From the NCBI GenBank assembly GCA_018242445.1, contig JAFEBW010000062.1:1-61035 (forward strand): a stretch of DNA of 61,035 nucleotides, read 5' to 3'. A program made the translations under genes and the position numbers. Below the pieces are notes generated by a model. The model searched no databases. It saw only the letters and a list, made by a program, of their open reading frames with translations, and had not been told where the DNA came from. Below are positions 39,877-48,108 of this stretch, piece after piece (within the stretch, counting starts at the first letter, position 1; every line of letters starts with the position of its first letter). Source of the stretch: Pseudomonadota bacterium (GTDB lineage: Bacteria; Pseudomonadota; Gammaproteobacteria; Xanthomonadales; Xanthomonadaceae).

Positions 39877-41916
39877 TCATGCCGGCTCCCCCAGCGGCAG
39901 CACGATGCCGATGCGCGCGCCGCTGCGTTGTTGCGGCGGCGCGACCTTCACCACGCCACCGTGCGCGGTCACGATGGCATACACGATCGCCAGCCCCAGC
40001 CCGGTGCCGCGCTGGCTGGGCTCCTCCTGCGGCGAGCGCTTGAACGGCGCGAACAGATCGGTATTGGCGCCCATCGGCGGCAGGCCCGGGCCCTCGTCCT
40101 CGATCCACACGGTCGCCTGTTCGGCCTCCCATTCGATGCCGAGCCAGATCGTGGTCTGGTCGGGCGAGAACTTGTTGGCGTTGGCGAGCAGGTTGACCAT
40201 CACCGAGAACAACCGCTGCGGGTCGCCGGTGAGCGTGGGGCCGGGCGGCAGGTTCAGCACGATGCGCTGCTCGCGCTGATCGATCAGCGGGCGGATCAGT
40301 TCGGCGGCATCGTGGATGACATCGGCCAGATCCAGCGGCTGCCGGCGCAGGCGCATCTCGCCGCTTTCGATGCGCACGCTGTCGAGCAGGTTCTCGACCA
40401 GTTGCGACAGGCGCAAGGCGCCGCGGAACTGCGCTTCGGCCAGTTGCGAGGCCACCGGATCGGACGTTTCGCGCAGGTGGTCGCGCAGCAGTTCGATCGA
40501 GGCCATCTGCGCCGACAACGGGGTCTGGAACTCGTGCGAGAGATTGGCGAGGATGCGGTCGCGCATGAACCGCGCGGCTTCCAGTGCGGTCTCCTCGCGC
40601 ACCACCAGCACATGCCGGTCGCCGGCTGCCGCCAGCCGGCGCACCGCCAGCGGCTTGGCCTTGCCGACCGGGGTGTAGCGCTGCGGCCGCGCCACCAGCA
40701 CGGTCGGATCGCCACCGGTTTCCGCTTCGGCGCGTGCGATGGGCACCAGCACCTCCTCGCTGGGCAGGCCGAGCACCTCCTCGCGCGTGCGCCCGATCAA
40801 TTCGAGGAACTGGCGGTTGGCGTAGTGGATGCGATCATCGGCATCCACGCCGACGATGCCCTCGTCCACGCCGTCGAGCACCGCGTCGAGTTCCTCGCGC
40901 TGGTCGCGCTCGGTCGCGGTGAGGCTGCCGACGCGCCGGCGCATGTCCTCGAGGCTGGCGGCCAGCGCGACCGGCTCGGCGAGGAAGGTGGTGGGTGTGG
41001 TTACCGGGGTTTCCAGGTCGCCGCCGCCCAGGCGCTCGGCGGCGTGGGCCACCTGCGCGAAGGGGCGGGCGATGCGCGCCGCCAGCAAGCCCGCCAGCGC
41101 CAGCGCCAGACCGATCATCACCGCACCGGATGCCGCAAACGCCGCCAGGGCCTCGACGATGTGCCGATCCACCCACGCGCGCGCCACCGTGGCGACGAGC
41201 AGGATGCCCGGCTGGCTTTCGTCCTCGCGCACCCGCGCCACCCGTGCGGCGGCGATGTCGTCGCCGAGGTTCTCCACGGTTTCAGGCTCGCCGCTGGCGG
41301 CGACGGTGAGCAGGATGCGATTCCACGGATCCTTGCGGTCGGCGGTGGCGGGCGGCATCGGCAACAGGCGGGCGCGGATGCTCGTGCGGATCGGGCGCAC
41401 GGTGAGCCGGTTGCCGATCGGCTCGGCCAGCACCAGCGACGCATTTTGCACGCCGGGAATGTCGCGCTCGACGACACGCCAGGCGACGCCCCTGCCGTCG
41501 AACGTCAAGCCGGTGGTGAAAACCGGTGGCGCCTTGCCGATTTCGATGACGGTCTGCGCGTCCTTGATCACGCGCACGTAGGCGACCGAACTGGTCTTCT
41601 GGAAGTCCTGCACCAGCTTGCGCGGCCTCGTGTACTGGTCGCGGGCGAGGTAGTAGCGCACATTCGGCTGCCGCGCCAGCAGGTCGGCGGTGACGTTCAA
41701 CTCGCGCGACCAGTCCTGCAGGCGCGCGCGCGCATCGGATACCGAACGCTCGGCCTCGGTGCGCGCCTGCCCGACCACCGCCGAACGGATCGTCCCCACC
41801 CCGCTGGCCAGCAACAACAGGGCGAACAGCAGCACCAACCCGACGTGGCTGGTCAGCAGCAGGCGCGAGAGACGGCGACGGGTGGACATGCGGGCTGGCC
41901 GGGCGAGCGGCCGCAT
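39877..41916 (-). CDS. Membrane sensor histidine kinase (HAMP-PAS-HisKA)
   Basis: 679 aa from the ATG at 41916; ATG 41889 (MSTRRRLSRLL) is possible. A first membrane segment near 27-46, an extracytoplasmic sensor of about 200 aa, a second segment near 270, a HAMP domain (I-A-R-P-F-A-Q-V-A-H-A-A-E-R-L), a PAS domain (about 345-440), HisKA with the phospho-His in L-S-H-E-F-Q-T-P-L, and HATPase_c (N-A-N-K-F-S, D-E-G-P-G, G-T-G-L-G-L-A-I). It phosphorylates the OmpR-type regulator encoded next. The signal is unknown. Confidence 0.9.
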   Translation of the reverse strand: MRPLARPARMSTRRRLSRLLLTSHVGLVLLFALLLLASGVGTIRSAVVGQARTEAERSVSDARARLQDWSRELNVTADLLARQPNVRYYLARDQYTRPRKLVQDFQKTSSVAYVRVIKDAQTVIEIGKAPPVFTTGLTFDGRGVAWRVVERDIPGVQNASLVLAEPIGNRLTVRPIRTSIRARLLPMPPATADRKDPWNRILLTVAASGEPETVENLGDDIAAARVARVREDESQPGILLVATVARAWVDRHIVEALAAFAASGAVMIGLALALAGLLAARIARPFAQVAHAAERLGGGDLETPVTTPTTFLAEPVALAASLEDMRRRVGSLTATERDQREELDAVLDGVDEGIVGVDADDRIHYANRQFLELIGRTREEVLGLPSEEVLVPIARAEAETGGDPTVLVARPQRYTPVGKAKPLAVRRLAAAGDRHVLVVREETALEAARFMRDRILANLSHEFQTPLSAQMASIELLRDHLRETSDPVASQLAEAQFRGALRLSQLVENLLDSVRIESGEMRLRRQPLDLADVIHDAAELIRPLIDQREQRIVLNLPPGPTLTGDPQRLFSVMVNLLANANKFSPDQTTIWLGIEWEAEQATVWIEDEGPGLPPMGANTDLFAPFKRSPQEEPSQRGTGLGLAIVYAIVTAHGGVVKVAPPQQRSGARIGIVLPLGEPA

Positions 41917-42011
41917 CCTCGGGGTACGGGAGCGCCCATTGTCGCCGACCTGCGTCGGCGGCGTCAGCGATGACCTTGCTGCGGAGCACGACCCGCAGCC
42001 AATACGTCCGT

Positions 42012-42815
42012 TTACACCGGCAACACCGTGTCCAGCCCCCGATGCACGCCCACGAGCGATGCGACGCCACGAATGGCCAGCACCGCGCCGTTGACATAGG
42101 GACGCGCGCTGGCACCGGCGTCGTGGCGGATCGAGAGCTTCTCGTCGGGCAGGCCGAAGATCGCCTCCGCGCCGATCACGTGGCCGGGCAGGCGCAGCGA
42201 GTGCACCTGCGTGCCGGACAGGGTCGCGCCGCGCGCTTCACGCGGACCGACGGTGGCCTCGATGGGCACGGTCGCCTGCGGATGCCGAATCCTCCCCAGG
42301 CGCGCGGCCAGTTCGCGCGCGGTGCCGCTGGGCGCGTCCGCCTTGCCATCGTGCGCGTAGTCGATGATTTCCCAGTGCGGGATCAGGCGCGCGGCCATTT
42401 CGGCGAACTTCTGCAGCAGCACCACCGTCAACGCGAAATTGCCGCAGGCGAGCACGCCGCGCCCGCGCTCGCGCGCCAGCGTGTCGATGCGCGCGTAATC
42501 CTCGTCGCTCAGGCCCGAGGTGCCGACCACCACCTGCGCGCCGCGCTCGAGCGCCGCGCGCACGTGCGAACGCGCGGCGTCGGCCCGGGTGTAGTCGAAG
42601 AACACATCGCAGGCCGCCGCATCCAGCGCCGCCTCCACGCTGGCGTGGACGTAGCAGGCTAGCCGGGGTTCGTCGAGGACATCGCCCAGCCTGCGCCCGG
42701 CCTGCGAACGCGAGACGGCCGACACCAGTTCGATGTCGTCGCAGGCGGCGATCGCGCGGGCCAGTTCGGAACCCGCCCATCCGGTTGCCCCGGCAAGGCA
42801 CAGTTTGATCGTCAT
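42012..42815 (-). CDS. dapB: 4-hydroxy-tetrahydrodipicolinate reductase
   Basis: 267 aa from the ATG at 42815, with AGGGAG upstream. NAD(P)-binding G-A-T-G-W-A-G (a conservative variant of G-A-x-G-R-M-G), D-Y-T-R-A-D-A, G-T-S-G-L, and the substrate/catalytic region E-I-I-D-Y-A-H-D-G-K-A-D-A-P-S-G-T-A. It makes tetrahydrodipicolinate for lysine and peptidoglycan synthesis. A strong terminator hairpin stands only 28 bases upstream of its start, hinting at conditional read-through. Confidence 0.88.
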   Translation of the reverse strand: MTIKLCLAGATGWAGSELARAIAACDDIELVSAVSRSQAGRRLGDVLDEPRLACYVHASVEAALDAAACDVFFDYTRADAARSHVRAALERGAQVVVGTSGLSDEDYARIDTLARERGRGVLACGNFALTVVLLQKFAEMAARLIPHWEIIDYAHDGKADAPSGTARELAARLGRIRHPQATVPIEATVGPREARGATLSGTQVHSLRLPGHVIGAEAIFGLPDEKLSIRHDAGASARPYVNGAVLAIRGVASLVGVHRGLDTVLPV

Positions 42816-42843
42816 GCAAGGCTCCCTGACCGGAACGACGCCC

Positions 42844-42884
42844 AAAAAAAAGCCAGCCTGCACCGATGGGGTGTGGCTGGCTTT
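42844..42884 (-). terminator. Strong intrinsic terminator immediately upstream of dapB
   Basis: Minus-strand 10-bp stem AAAGCCAGCC / GGCTGGCTTT with an inner CACC/GGGTG extension, then eight T. It lies about 190 bases after the stop of the upstream oxygenase-like gene and 28 bases before the dapB ATG. An alternative small stem GGCTT-GAA-AGCC overlaps its 5' arm. It either ends the upstream operon or serves as an attenuator of dapB. Confidence 0.7.
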
Positions 42885-43075
42885 CAAGCCCATGCCTTCC
42901 GGTTCGACGAGGATCCGGGATGCGAGGCATAAGCTACCGGGCACCCGGCGGGGTGTCAGTTACGAAGCCGTTATGGATGCCGTGACCGGCATCACGGACT
43001 GCCCCGGCACCAGTTCGTCTCGGCCGTGGGGCACGATCTTACGGCTGCGCACAACCCGCTGACGGTACCTGTGTT

Positions 43076-43729
43076 TCAACCGGGAAACCGGAAATCCACC
43101 GGCCCGAGCATCGGTTTGCCGTCGAACATCTGGTCGCGATAGGGGCCGTCGCGATCCACCCAGTGCATGAACAGGTGCGCGGACCAGCGGTTGGGGTTGG
43201 GCGTGGTGCGGCCATGGCGGTAATCGTGGCCATGATAGACCACGCCATCGCCGGGATTCATGGTCAGGCCCGCATGCGCTTCGTCGCCGAAATCCACATC
43301 GCCGCGCACGGTTTGGCGTTGTGCTTGCGCCACCGGCGAGTCCGCGACTTCCAACGGCCACGCAATGCCATCGGCGTAGGCCAGGGTGAGCGAGAGCGAA
43401 TGCTCGCAGGCGGGGCGATCGGCGTGGATGCGGCAGACATCGCCGCGCTGATAGGTTCGGAAATAGCTGTAAGTCGGCAGCAGGCGTACCCCGGCGATCT
43501 GTTCGATGCGTGGCGTCATGCCCCACAGGAAGGTCAGCAGCACCGGCCATTGCATGCACGACACTTCGTAACAAGGCTTGTCGCCGATGCTCGGCGGCAC
43601 CAGCCAGCGACCGCCGCCCTGGGCGACGCCGAGGGCGATCTGCCGCGTCAACGCAGCGGCCACTTCCGGGCTGAGCAGGCCCTCGACCAGAGCTGCACCC
43701 GATGCGCGGTAACAAGCGCCGGCGCTCAC
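43076..43729 (-). CDS. 2-oxoglutarate/Fe(II)-oxygenase-like protein
   Basis: 217 aa from a GTG at 43729 that overlaps the mtnP stop (GTGA); no ATG fits. Residues near 100-180 carry the double-stranded beta-helix pattern: Y-F-R-T-Y-Q-R-G-D-V-C-R-I-H-A-D (HxD metal motif), P-L-E-V-A-D, N-P-G-D-G-V-V-Y-H-G-H-D-Y-R-H-G-R (distal His and Arg). An Fe(II)-dependent dioxygenase is likely; the substrate is unknown. Last gene of the nagZ-hpt-mtnP run. Confidence 0.6.
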   Translation of the reverse strand: MSAGACYRASGAALVEGLLSPEVAAALTRQIALGVAQGGGRWLVPPSIGDKPCYEVSCMQWPVLLTFLWGMTPRIEQIAGVRLLPTYSYFRTYQRGDVCRIHADRPACEHSLSLTLAYADGIAWPLEVADSPVAQAQRQTVRGDVDFGDEAHAGLTMNPGDGVVYHGHDYRHGRTTPNPNRWSAHLFMHWVDRDGPYRDQMFDGKPMLGPVDFRFPG

Positions 43730-44490
43730 ACTGCCGTCCCCTTCAGCAAAGCCGCAAGCACCGCCGGCAGCCGCGCGGTGGCGTACTCGAGGTTGTCGAG
43801 AACTTCCGCCATCGTGATTTCCGCGGCGTCGCCGCAACCGGCCGCCCAGTTGGCGACGAGGGCGAGGCAGGCGTAGTCCAGGCCCAGTTCGCGGGCGAGC
43901 GCGGCTTCGGGCATGCCGGTCATGCCCACGACATCGCAGCCGTCGCGGCGCAGGCGGGCGATCTCGGCCTTCGTTTCCAGTCGCGGGCCCTGAGTTGCGC
44001 CGTAGCAGCCGCCAGCGACCACCTCGACATTCGCCGCGCGTGCGGCGGCCAGCAATGCGTGACGCAGGCGCTGCGTGTACGGCTCGCTCATATCGACATG
44101 CAGCACGTCACGATCGCCCTCTTCGCAGAACGTGCCGATGCGGCCCCAGGTGTAGTCGATGATCTGGTCGGGCACGCCGATCGTGCGCGGCCCGAAGCGC
44201 TGCGTGATGCCGCCGACCGCGTTGACCGCGAGCACGCGCTTCACGCCCACGGCATGCAGCAGCCACAGGTTGGCGCGGTAGTTGACCTTGTGCGGCGGCA
44301 GCGTATGGCCCTCGCCGTGGCGGGCGAGGAAGGCCACCGTGCGGCCAGCGAGGGTGCCGATACGCAACGGGCCGGAGGCCTCGCCGTAGGGCGTGGGTTC
44401 GCTCACCGAGCGCGCGCCGGCCAGCGTGGCGAGCCGGTACAGGCCCGTCCCGCCGATCACCGCCAATGCGATGGTTTCGTGGTTGCCCAT
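43726..44490 (-). CDS. mtnP: S-methyl-5'-thioinosine (or thioadenosine) phosphorylase
   Basis: 254 aa from the ATG at 44490, 2 bases after the hpt stop. PNP/MTAP family: I-G-G-T-G-L near 12, the phosphate/ribose region A-R-H-G-E-G-H-T-L-P-P-H-K-V-N-Y-R-A-N, N-A-V-G-G-I and M-T-G-M-P-E-A-A-L-A. In Pseudomonas the homologue next to nagZ uses methylthioinosine; the MTA deaminase gene at 52165 makes the same two-step route likely here. Confidence 0.85.
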   Translation of the reverse strand: MGNHETIALAVIGGTGLYRLATLAGARSVSEPTPYGEASGPLRIGTLAGRTVAFLARHGEGHTLPPHKVNYRANLWLLHAVGVKRVLAVNAVGGITQRFGPRTIGVPDQIIDYTWGRIGTFCEEGDRDVLHVDMSEPYTQRLRHALLAAARAANVEVVAGGCYGATQGPRLETKAEIARLRRDGCDVVGMTGMPEAALARELGLDYACLALVANWAAGCGDAAEITMAEVLDNLEYATARLPAVLAALLKGTAV

Positions 44491-44492
44491 GC

Positions 44493-45050
44493 TCAAGCGC
44501 CCTCCCGCAACGCGTGGATCGCCGGCAGGTTGCGGCCCTGCTCGTGGTAATCCATGCCGTGGCCGAACACGTAGCGATCCGGCACGTCCAGGCCGATGGA
44601 ATCCGCCTGCAATCCGGGCACGCCGCGTCCGTGGCGCTTGATCGTCAACACCGCGATGCGCACGGATGCGGCGCCCTGCCCCACGCACCAGTCGCGGATC
44701 GCGGCCAGCGTATAGCCTTCATCGAGGATGTCGTCGGCGATCAGCACATGGCGGCCTTGCAGCGGCGTGGCCGGCCGGTGCTTCCAGACCAGTTCGCCGC
44801 CGCTGGTGTCGCCGCGGTAACGGGTGGCGTGCAGGTAGTCGAAATCCACGTCCACGCAACCGCCCTGCCCCAGCGCCAGCGCGAGTTCGGCAGCGAAGAA
44901 CATGCCGCCGTGCATCACCGTGAGCAACAACAAGCGCTGGCTGCCGCACGCCGCACGAATCTCGTCGGCCATGCGCGCGATGGCGGCAGCGATCGCGGCG
45001 CGGTCGTGGATCACGTCGGAGTGCTGCAGCGCAGTGGCCAGATCGTGCAT
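44493..45050 (-). CDS. hpt: Hypoxanthine-guanine phosphoribosyltransferase
   Basis: 185 aa. PRPP-binding motif V-L-I-A-D-D-I-L-D-E-G-Y-T-L near 100 and an early V-M-H-G-G-M-F-F-A loop. It salvages hypoxanthine or guanine to nucleotides; hypoxanthine is the product of methylthioinosine phosphorolysis by the next gene, so the pair forms a salvage chain. Starts 3 bases after the nagZ stop. Confidence 0.88.
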   Translation of the reverse strand: MHDLATALQHSDVIHDRAAIAAAIARMADEIRAACGSQRLLLLTVMHGGMFFAAELALALGQGGCVDVDFDYLHATRYRGDTSGGELVWKHRPATPLQGRHVLIADDILDEGYTLAAIRDWCVGQGAASVRIAVLTIKRHGRGVPGLQADSIGLDVPDRYVFGHGMDYHEQGRNLPAIHALREGA

Positions 45051-45053
45051 GGC

Positions 45054-46064
45054 TCAAGCCTTCGCCAACGCATTGCCGGCCACGTTCGCGACGGCTTGCG
45101 CGTGGCGCGGGTCGGCGACGAGCGCATCCCAATCGATGTGGCCGCGCCCGAACAGCGAAGCCAGCGTACCGGCTTGCGGCGCAGGCCGGCGCTCCATCGC
45201 CGCCAGCGATGCGGGCACGATCTCCGGCGCGCACACCAGCACGGCGTCGCAGCCGGCATCCAGATGCGCATCGATGCGCGCGCCGATGCCGCCGACCGAA
45301 TGCGCCGCGGCCATGCCGATGTCGTCGGAGAACACCACGCCACCGAAACCCATGTCCTTGCGCAAGATGTCGTTGATCCAGCGCGGCGAATAACCGGCCG
45401 GCTCGGGCGCGACCGCCGGATAGGCCACATGCGCGAGCATCATCGCCTCCGCGCCCGCGGCGATGCCGGCGACGAAGGGCACCAGATCCTCGGCGCGCAG
45501 GGTATCGAGCGCGCGCGGATCGGTGGCGTTGTCGAAGTGCGTGTCCTCCAGCACCGAACCGTGGCCGGGGAAGTGCTTGAGCGTGGCCGCCATGCCCGCC
45601 GCATGCATGCCGCGCACGTAGGCGCGGGTGAACTCGGCGACGATGCGTGGATCGGCCGAAAACGCACGGTTGCCGATGGCGCGGTTGCCGCGGCCCAGAT
45701 CCACCACCGGCGCGAAGCTCAAGTCCACGTCCAGCGCGCGGATTTCGCTGGCCATCAGCCACGCGTGTTCCTCGGCCAGCGCCAGCGCGGCCTGCGCATC
45801 GTGCCGATAGAGGCGATCGAAGCCTTCCAGCGGCGGCAGCGCGGCGAAACCCTCGCGGAAACGCTGCACGCGCCCGCCTTCCTGATCCACGCACAGCAGT
45901 TGCGGGCGCGGCGATGCGGCGCGGATTTCCGCAGCCAGCTCGGTCACCTGCGCGCGCGAGGCGAAATTGCGCGTGAACAAGATCACCCCACCGACGGAAG
46001 GGTGTTGCAGCCAGTCGTGCTCGGCCGCAGCCAGCGTGGTTCCAGCGATTCCGATCACCAGCAT
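45054..46064 (-). CDS. nagZ: Beta-N-acetylhexosaminidase
   Basis: 336 aa from the ATG at 46064, with GAGGAG upstream; it overlaps the CYTH gene end by 10 bases. Glycoside hydrolase family 3: V-D-Q-E-G-G-R-V-Q-R, the NagZ loop K-H-F-P-G-H-G-S with D-T-H, and the Asp nucleophile in F-S-D-D-I-G-M-A. It removes GlcNAc from anhydro-muropeptides in cytoplasmic peptidoglycan recycling. Confidence 0.95.
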   Translation of the reverse strand: MLVIGIAGTTLAAAEHDWLQHPSVGGVILFTRNFASRAQVTELAAEIRAASPRPQLLCVDQEGGRVQRFREGFAALPPLEGFDRLYRHDAQAALALAEEHAWLMASEIRALDVDLSFAPVVDLGRGNRAIGNRAFSADPRIVAEFTRAYVRGMHAAGMAATLKHFPGHGSVLEDTHFDNATDPRALDTLRAEDLVPFVAGIAAGAEAMMLAHVAYPAVAPEPAGYSPRWINDILRKDMGFGGVVFSDDIGMAAAHSVGGIGARIDAHLDAGCDAVLVCAPEIVPASLAAMERRPAPQAGTLASLFGRGHIDWDALVADPRHAQAVANVAGNALAKA

Positions 46065-46567
46065 CGAAGCTTCTCCTCGGGCAGCCACTGCGCATACGGC
46101 CGCTGCGCCAGCGCGTGATTGTAATAGCGCGGCGCGTCGGTGACTTCGCGACCTGCCCACGCGGGCCGCTCGAACACGGCATCGATGGATGGCAATTCGA
46201 TCTCGGCCACGATCAGCCCGGCATTGGCGCCGGCGAATTCGTCGATCTCCCACAGGAAGCCGGCGTGGTGGACGTGGTGCCGCGTCTTGTCGATCAGCCC
46301 GCCCATGCACAGCGCCAGCAAGGCCTGCGCATCGGCTGCAGGGATCGGGTATTCGAACTCCTGCCGTGATGGGCCGGCCTGGCGCGACTTGATGTTGAGG
46401 AAGGCCGCGTCGCCGGCGATGCGCACGCGCACCGATGCCTTGCTCGCGTCGGCGTCCAGCGACGCCGTGGTGTCGAGATAGCCCTGCGCCATGCGCACGG
46501 AGGTCTCCACGGCATCGCGCCAGCCGTCGCCGAGCACGAGAAACTTGCGTTCGATTTCGATGCCCAT
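46055..46567 (-). CDS. CYTH-domain protein (inorganic triphosphatase-like)
   Basis: 170 aa from the ATG at 46567 (MGIEIERKFLV), the signature E-x-E-R-K-F start of the CYTH tunnel fold. Further conserved R-V-R-I, K-S-R...F-E-Y-P-I, K-T-R and E-I-D-E-F...A-E-I-E-L positions are present. It hydrolyses triphosphates, most often inorganic tripolyphosphate in this class. Cytoplasmic; translationally coupled to nagZ. Confidence 0.85.
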   Translation of the reverse strand: MGIEIERKFLVLGDGWRDAVETSVRMAQGYLDTTASLDADASKASVRVRIAGDAAFLNIKSRQAGPSRQEFEYPIPAADAQALLALCMGGLIDKTRHHVHHAGFLWEIDEFAGANAGLIVAEIELPSIDAVFERPAWAGREVTDAPRYYNHALAQRPYAQWLPEEKLRCW

Positions 46568-46610
46568 GTCAGCGAGAAAAAACATCCGACCCACACCCAT
46601 CCAGCACAGG

Positions 46611-46638
46611 CTCCTTCCCCCGCTTGCGGGGGAGGGAG
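46611..46638. repeat. GC-rich palindromic repeat upstream of the CYTH gene
   Basis: CTCCTTCCCCCGC-TT-GCGGGGGAGGGAG, one hairpin of the dispersed family, placed between rlmD and the CYTH-nagZ genes on the minus strand. Confidence 0.65.
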
Positions 46639-46690
46639 TGTTGGCAACGGACTCGTCCATCATCGTGGGCGATCAAGGTCTCCATGATTG

Positions 46691-48040
46691 TCAACGCTCG
46701 AACAAGGCGATGGATTCCACATGCGCGGTGTGTGGGAACATGTCCATCACCCCGGCCGCCCGCAGCTTGTAGCCGCGCTCGCGCACGAGGAAACCCGCAT
46801 CGCGCGCCAGCGAACCCGGATGGCAGGACACATAGACGATGCGGTCGATCTTCTTCAGCGGCAATTGCGGCAGCAAGGCCTCGGCGCCCGAGCGCGGCGG
46901 ATCGAGCAGCAGCGCATCGAAGGGCTCGCCGATCCACGGCTCGTACGCCAACGAGGACGCCAGATCGGCGGCGAAGAAGCGCGCATTGGCGATGCCATTG
47001 CGCTGCGCGTTGTCCCGTGCGCGCGCCACCAGTCCGGCATCGCCCTCCACGCCCACGACCTCGGCGATGCGGCGGGCGATCGGCAGGGTGAAATTGCCCA
47101 GGCCGCAGAACAGGTCGAGGATGCGTTGATCGGGTTTTGGGTCGAGCAGATCCAGCGCGAGCGCGATCATCTTCGCGTTCATGCCGGCGTTGACCTGGAT
47201 GAAATCCAGCGGCTGGAAGGCCAGCCGCAGGTCGTGTTCGGGCAAGGCGAACTCCAGCGCCACGCCAGCTTCCGGCCACAGCGCATGCACCGAATCCACG
47301 CCGCCGGGTTGCAGGTAGATGGCAAGACCGTGCGCCTTGGCGAAATCCACGAGCACGCCGCGATCGCGTTCCGACAAGGGCTGCACATGCCGGAACACCA
47401 GCGCCGTCACGCCTTGCGCATGCCGCGCATCACCCGGGCGCGCATCGCCGACGATGAACTCGATCTGCGGAATGTCGCGTTTGCCATCCAGCGTATCGAT
47501 CATCGCGGCCAGCGCCTCGATGCGCGTGCCGATGGCCGGCACCACCGTTTCGCAGCGACGCAGATCGGCGACGAAGCGCGGGTCGTGCTCGCGGAAACCC
47601 ACCAGCGTGCGGCCCTTTTTTTCGACGTGGCGCACCGACAGCCGGCCCTTGCGCCGATAGCCCCAGGGCTCGGCGGCCAGCGGCGGCAGGATGCGTTGGG
47701 GCGCGACGCGGCCGATGCGTTCGAGATTCTCGATCAACACGCGCTGCTTGGCCTCGATCTGTTTTTCCGCGGCGAGGTGTTGCAGCACGCAACCCGAGCA
47801 CTGCCCGAAGTGCGCGCAAAGGGGCTCGACGCGATCGGGCGAGACATCCAGCACTTGCGTCGCCGTGGCTTCGTCGAAATGGCGATGGCGCGCGGTCGGC
47901 TGCGCGATCACGCGCTCGCCCGGCAAGGCGCCGCGCACGAACACGGCCTTGCCGTCGCGGCGGGCTACGCCGCGCCCATCGTGGCTCAGGTCGTCGATGC
48001 TCGCTTCGAAGGGCTCTTTGGAAAAACGCTGGCGGGACAC
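46691..48040 (-). CDS. rlmD: 23S rRNA (uracil-1939-C5)-methyltransferase
   Basis: 449 aa from a GTG at 48040 (S-R-Q-R-F-S-K-E-P-F); the frame continues upstream only through fimX. An N-terminal TRAM-like domain (I-D-D-L-S-H-D-G-R-G-V-A), Fe-S cluster Cys at 75, 81 and 84 (C-x5-C-S-G-C) plus a later Cys, then an SAM domain with D-L-F-C-G-L-G-N-F-T, D-P-P-R-S-G and the catalytic Cys in Y-V-S-C-H-P. Methylates U1939 of 23S rRNA. Confidence 0.92.
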   Translation of the reverse strand: MSRQRFSKEPFEASIDDLSHDGRGVARRDGKAVFVRGALPGERVIAQPTARHRHFDEATATQVLDVSPDRVEPLCAHFGQCSGCVLQHLAAEKQIEAKQRVLIENLERIGRVAPQRILPPLAAEPWGYRRKGRLSVRHVEKKGRTLVGFREHDPRFVADLRRCETVVPAIGTRIEALAAMIDTLDGKRDIPQIEFIVGDARPGDARHAQGVTALVFRHVQPLSERDRGVLVDFAKAHGLAIYLQPGGVDSVHALWPEAGVALEFALPEHDLRLAFQPLDFIQVNAGMNAKMIALALDLLDPKPDQRILDLFCGLGNFTLPIARRIAEVVGVEGDAGLVARARDNAQRNGIANARFFAADLASSLAYEPWIGEPFDALLLDPPRSGAEALLPQLPLKKIDRIVYVSCHPGSLARDAGFLVRERGYKLRAAGVMDMFPHTAHVESIALFER

Positions 48041-48108
48041 GGCGGCGGGCGGTCGGTGCGGGCGCGCATTGTCGCAGATCGCAGGTGCCGGCGAGGCCGT
48101 CGCGTCCT

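Noticed and set aside
42997..43040. Ten-codon leader ORF (M-P-V-T-A-S-I-T-A-S) as Thr/Ile control peptide for dapB
   Set aside because: Only two Thr and one Ile, no ribosome site, and no clear alternative pairing with the terminator; kept only as an unexplained terminator.
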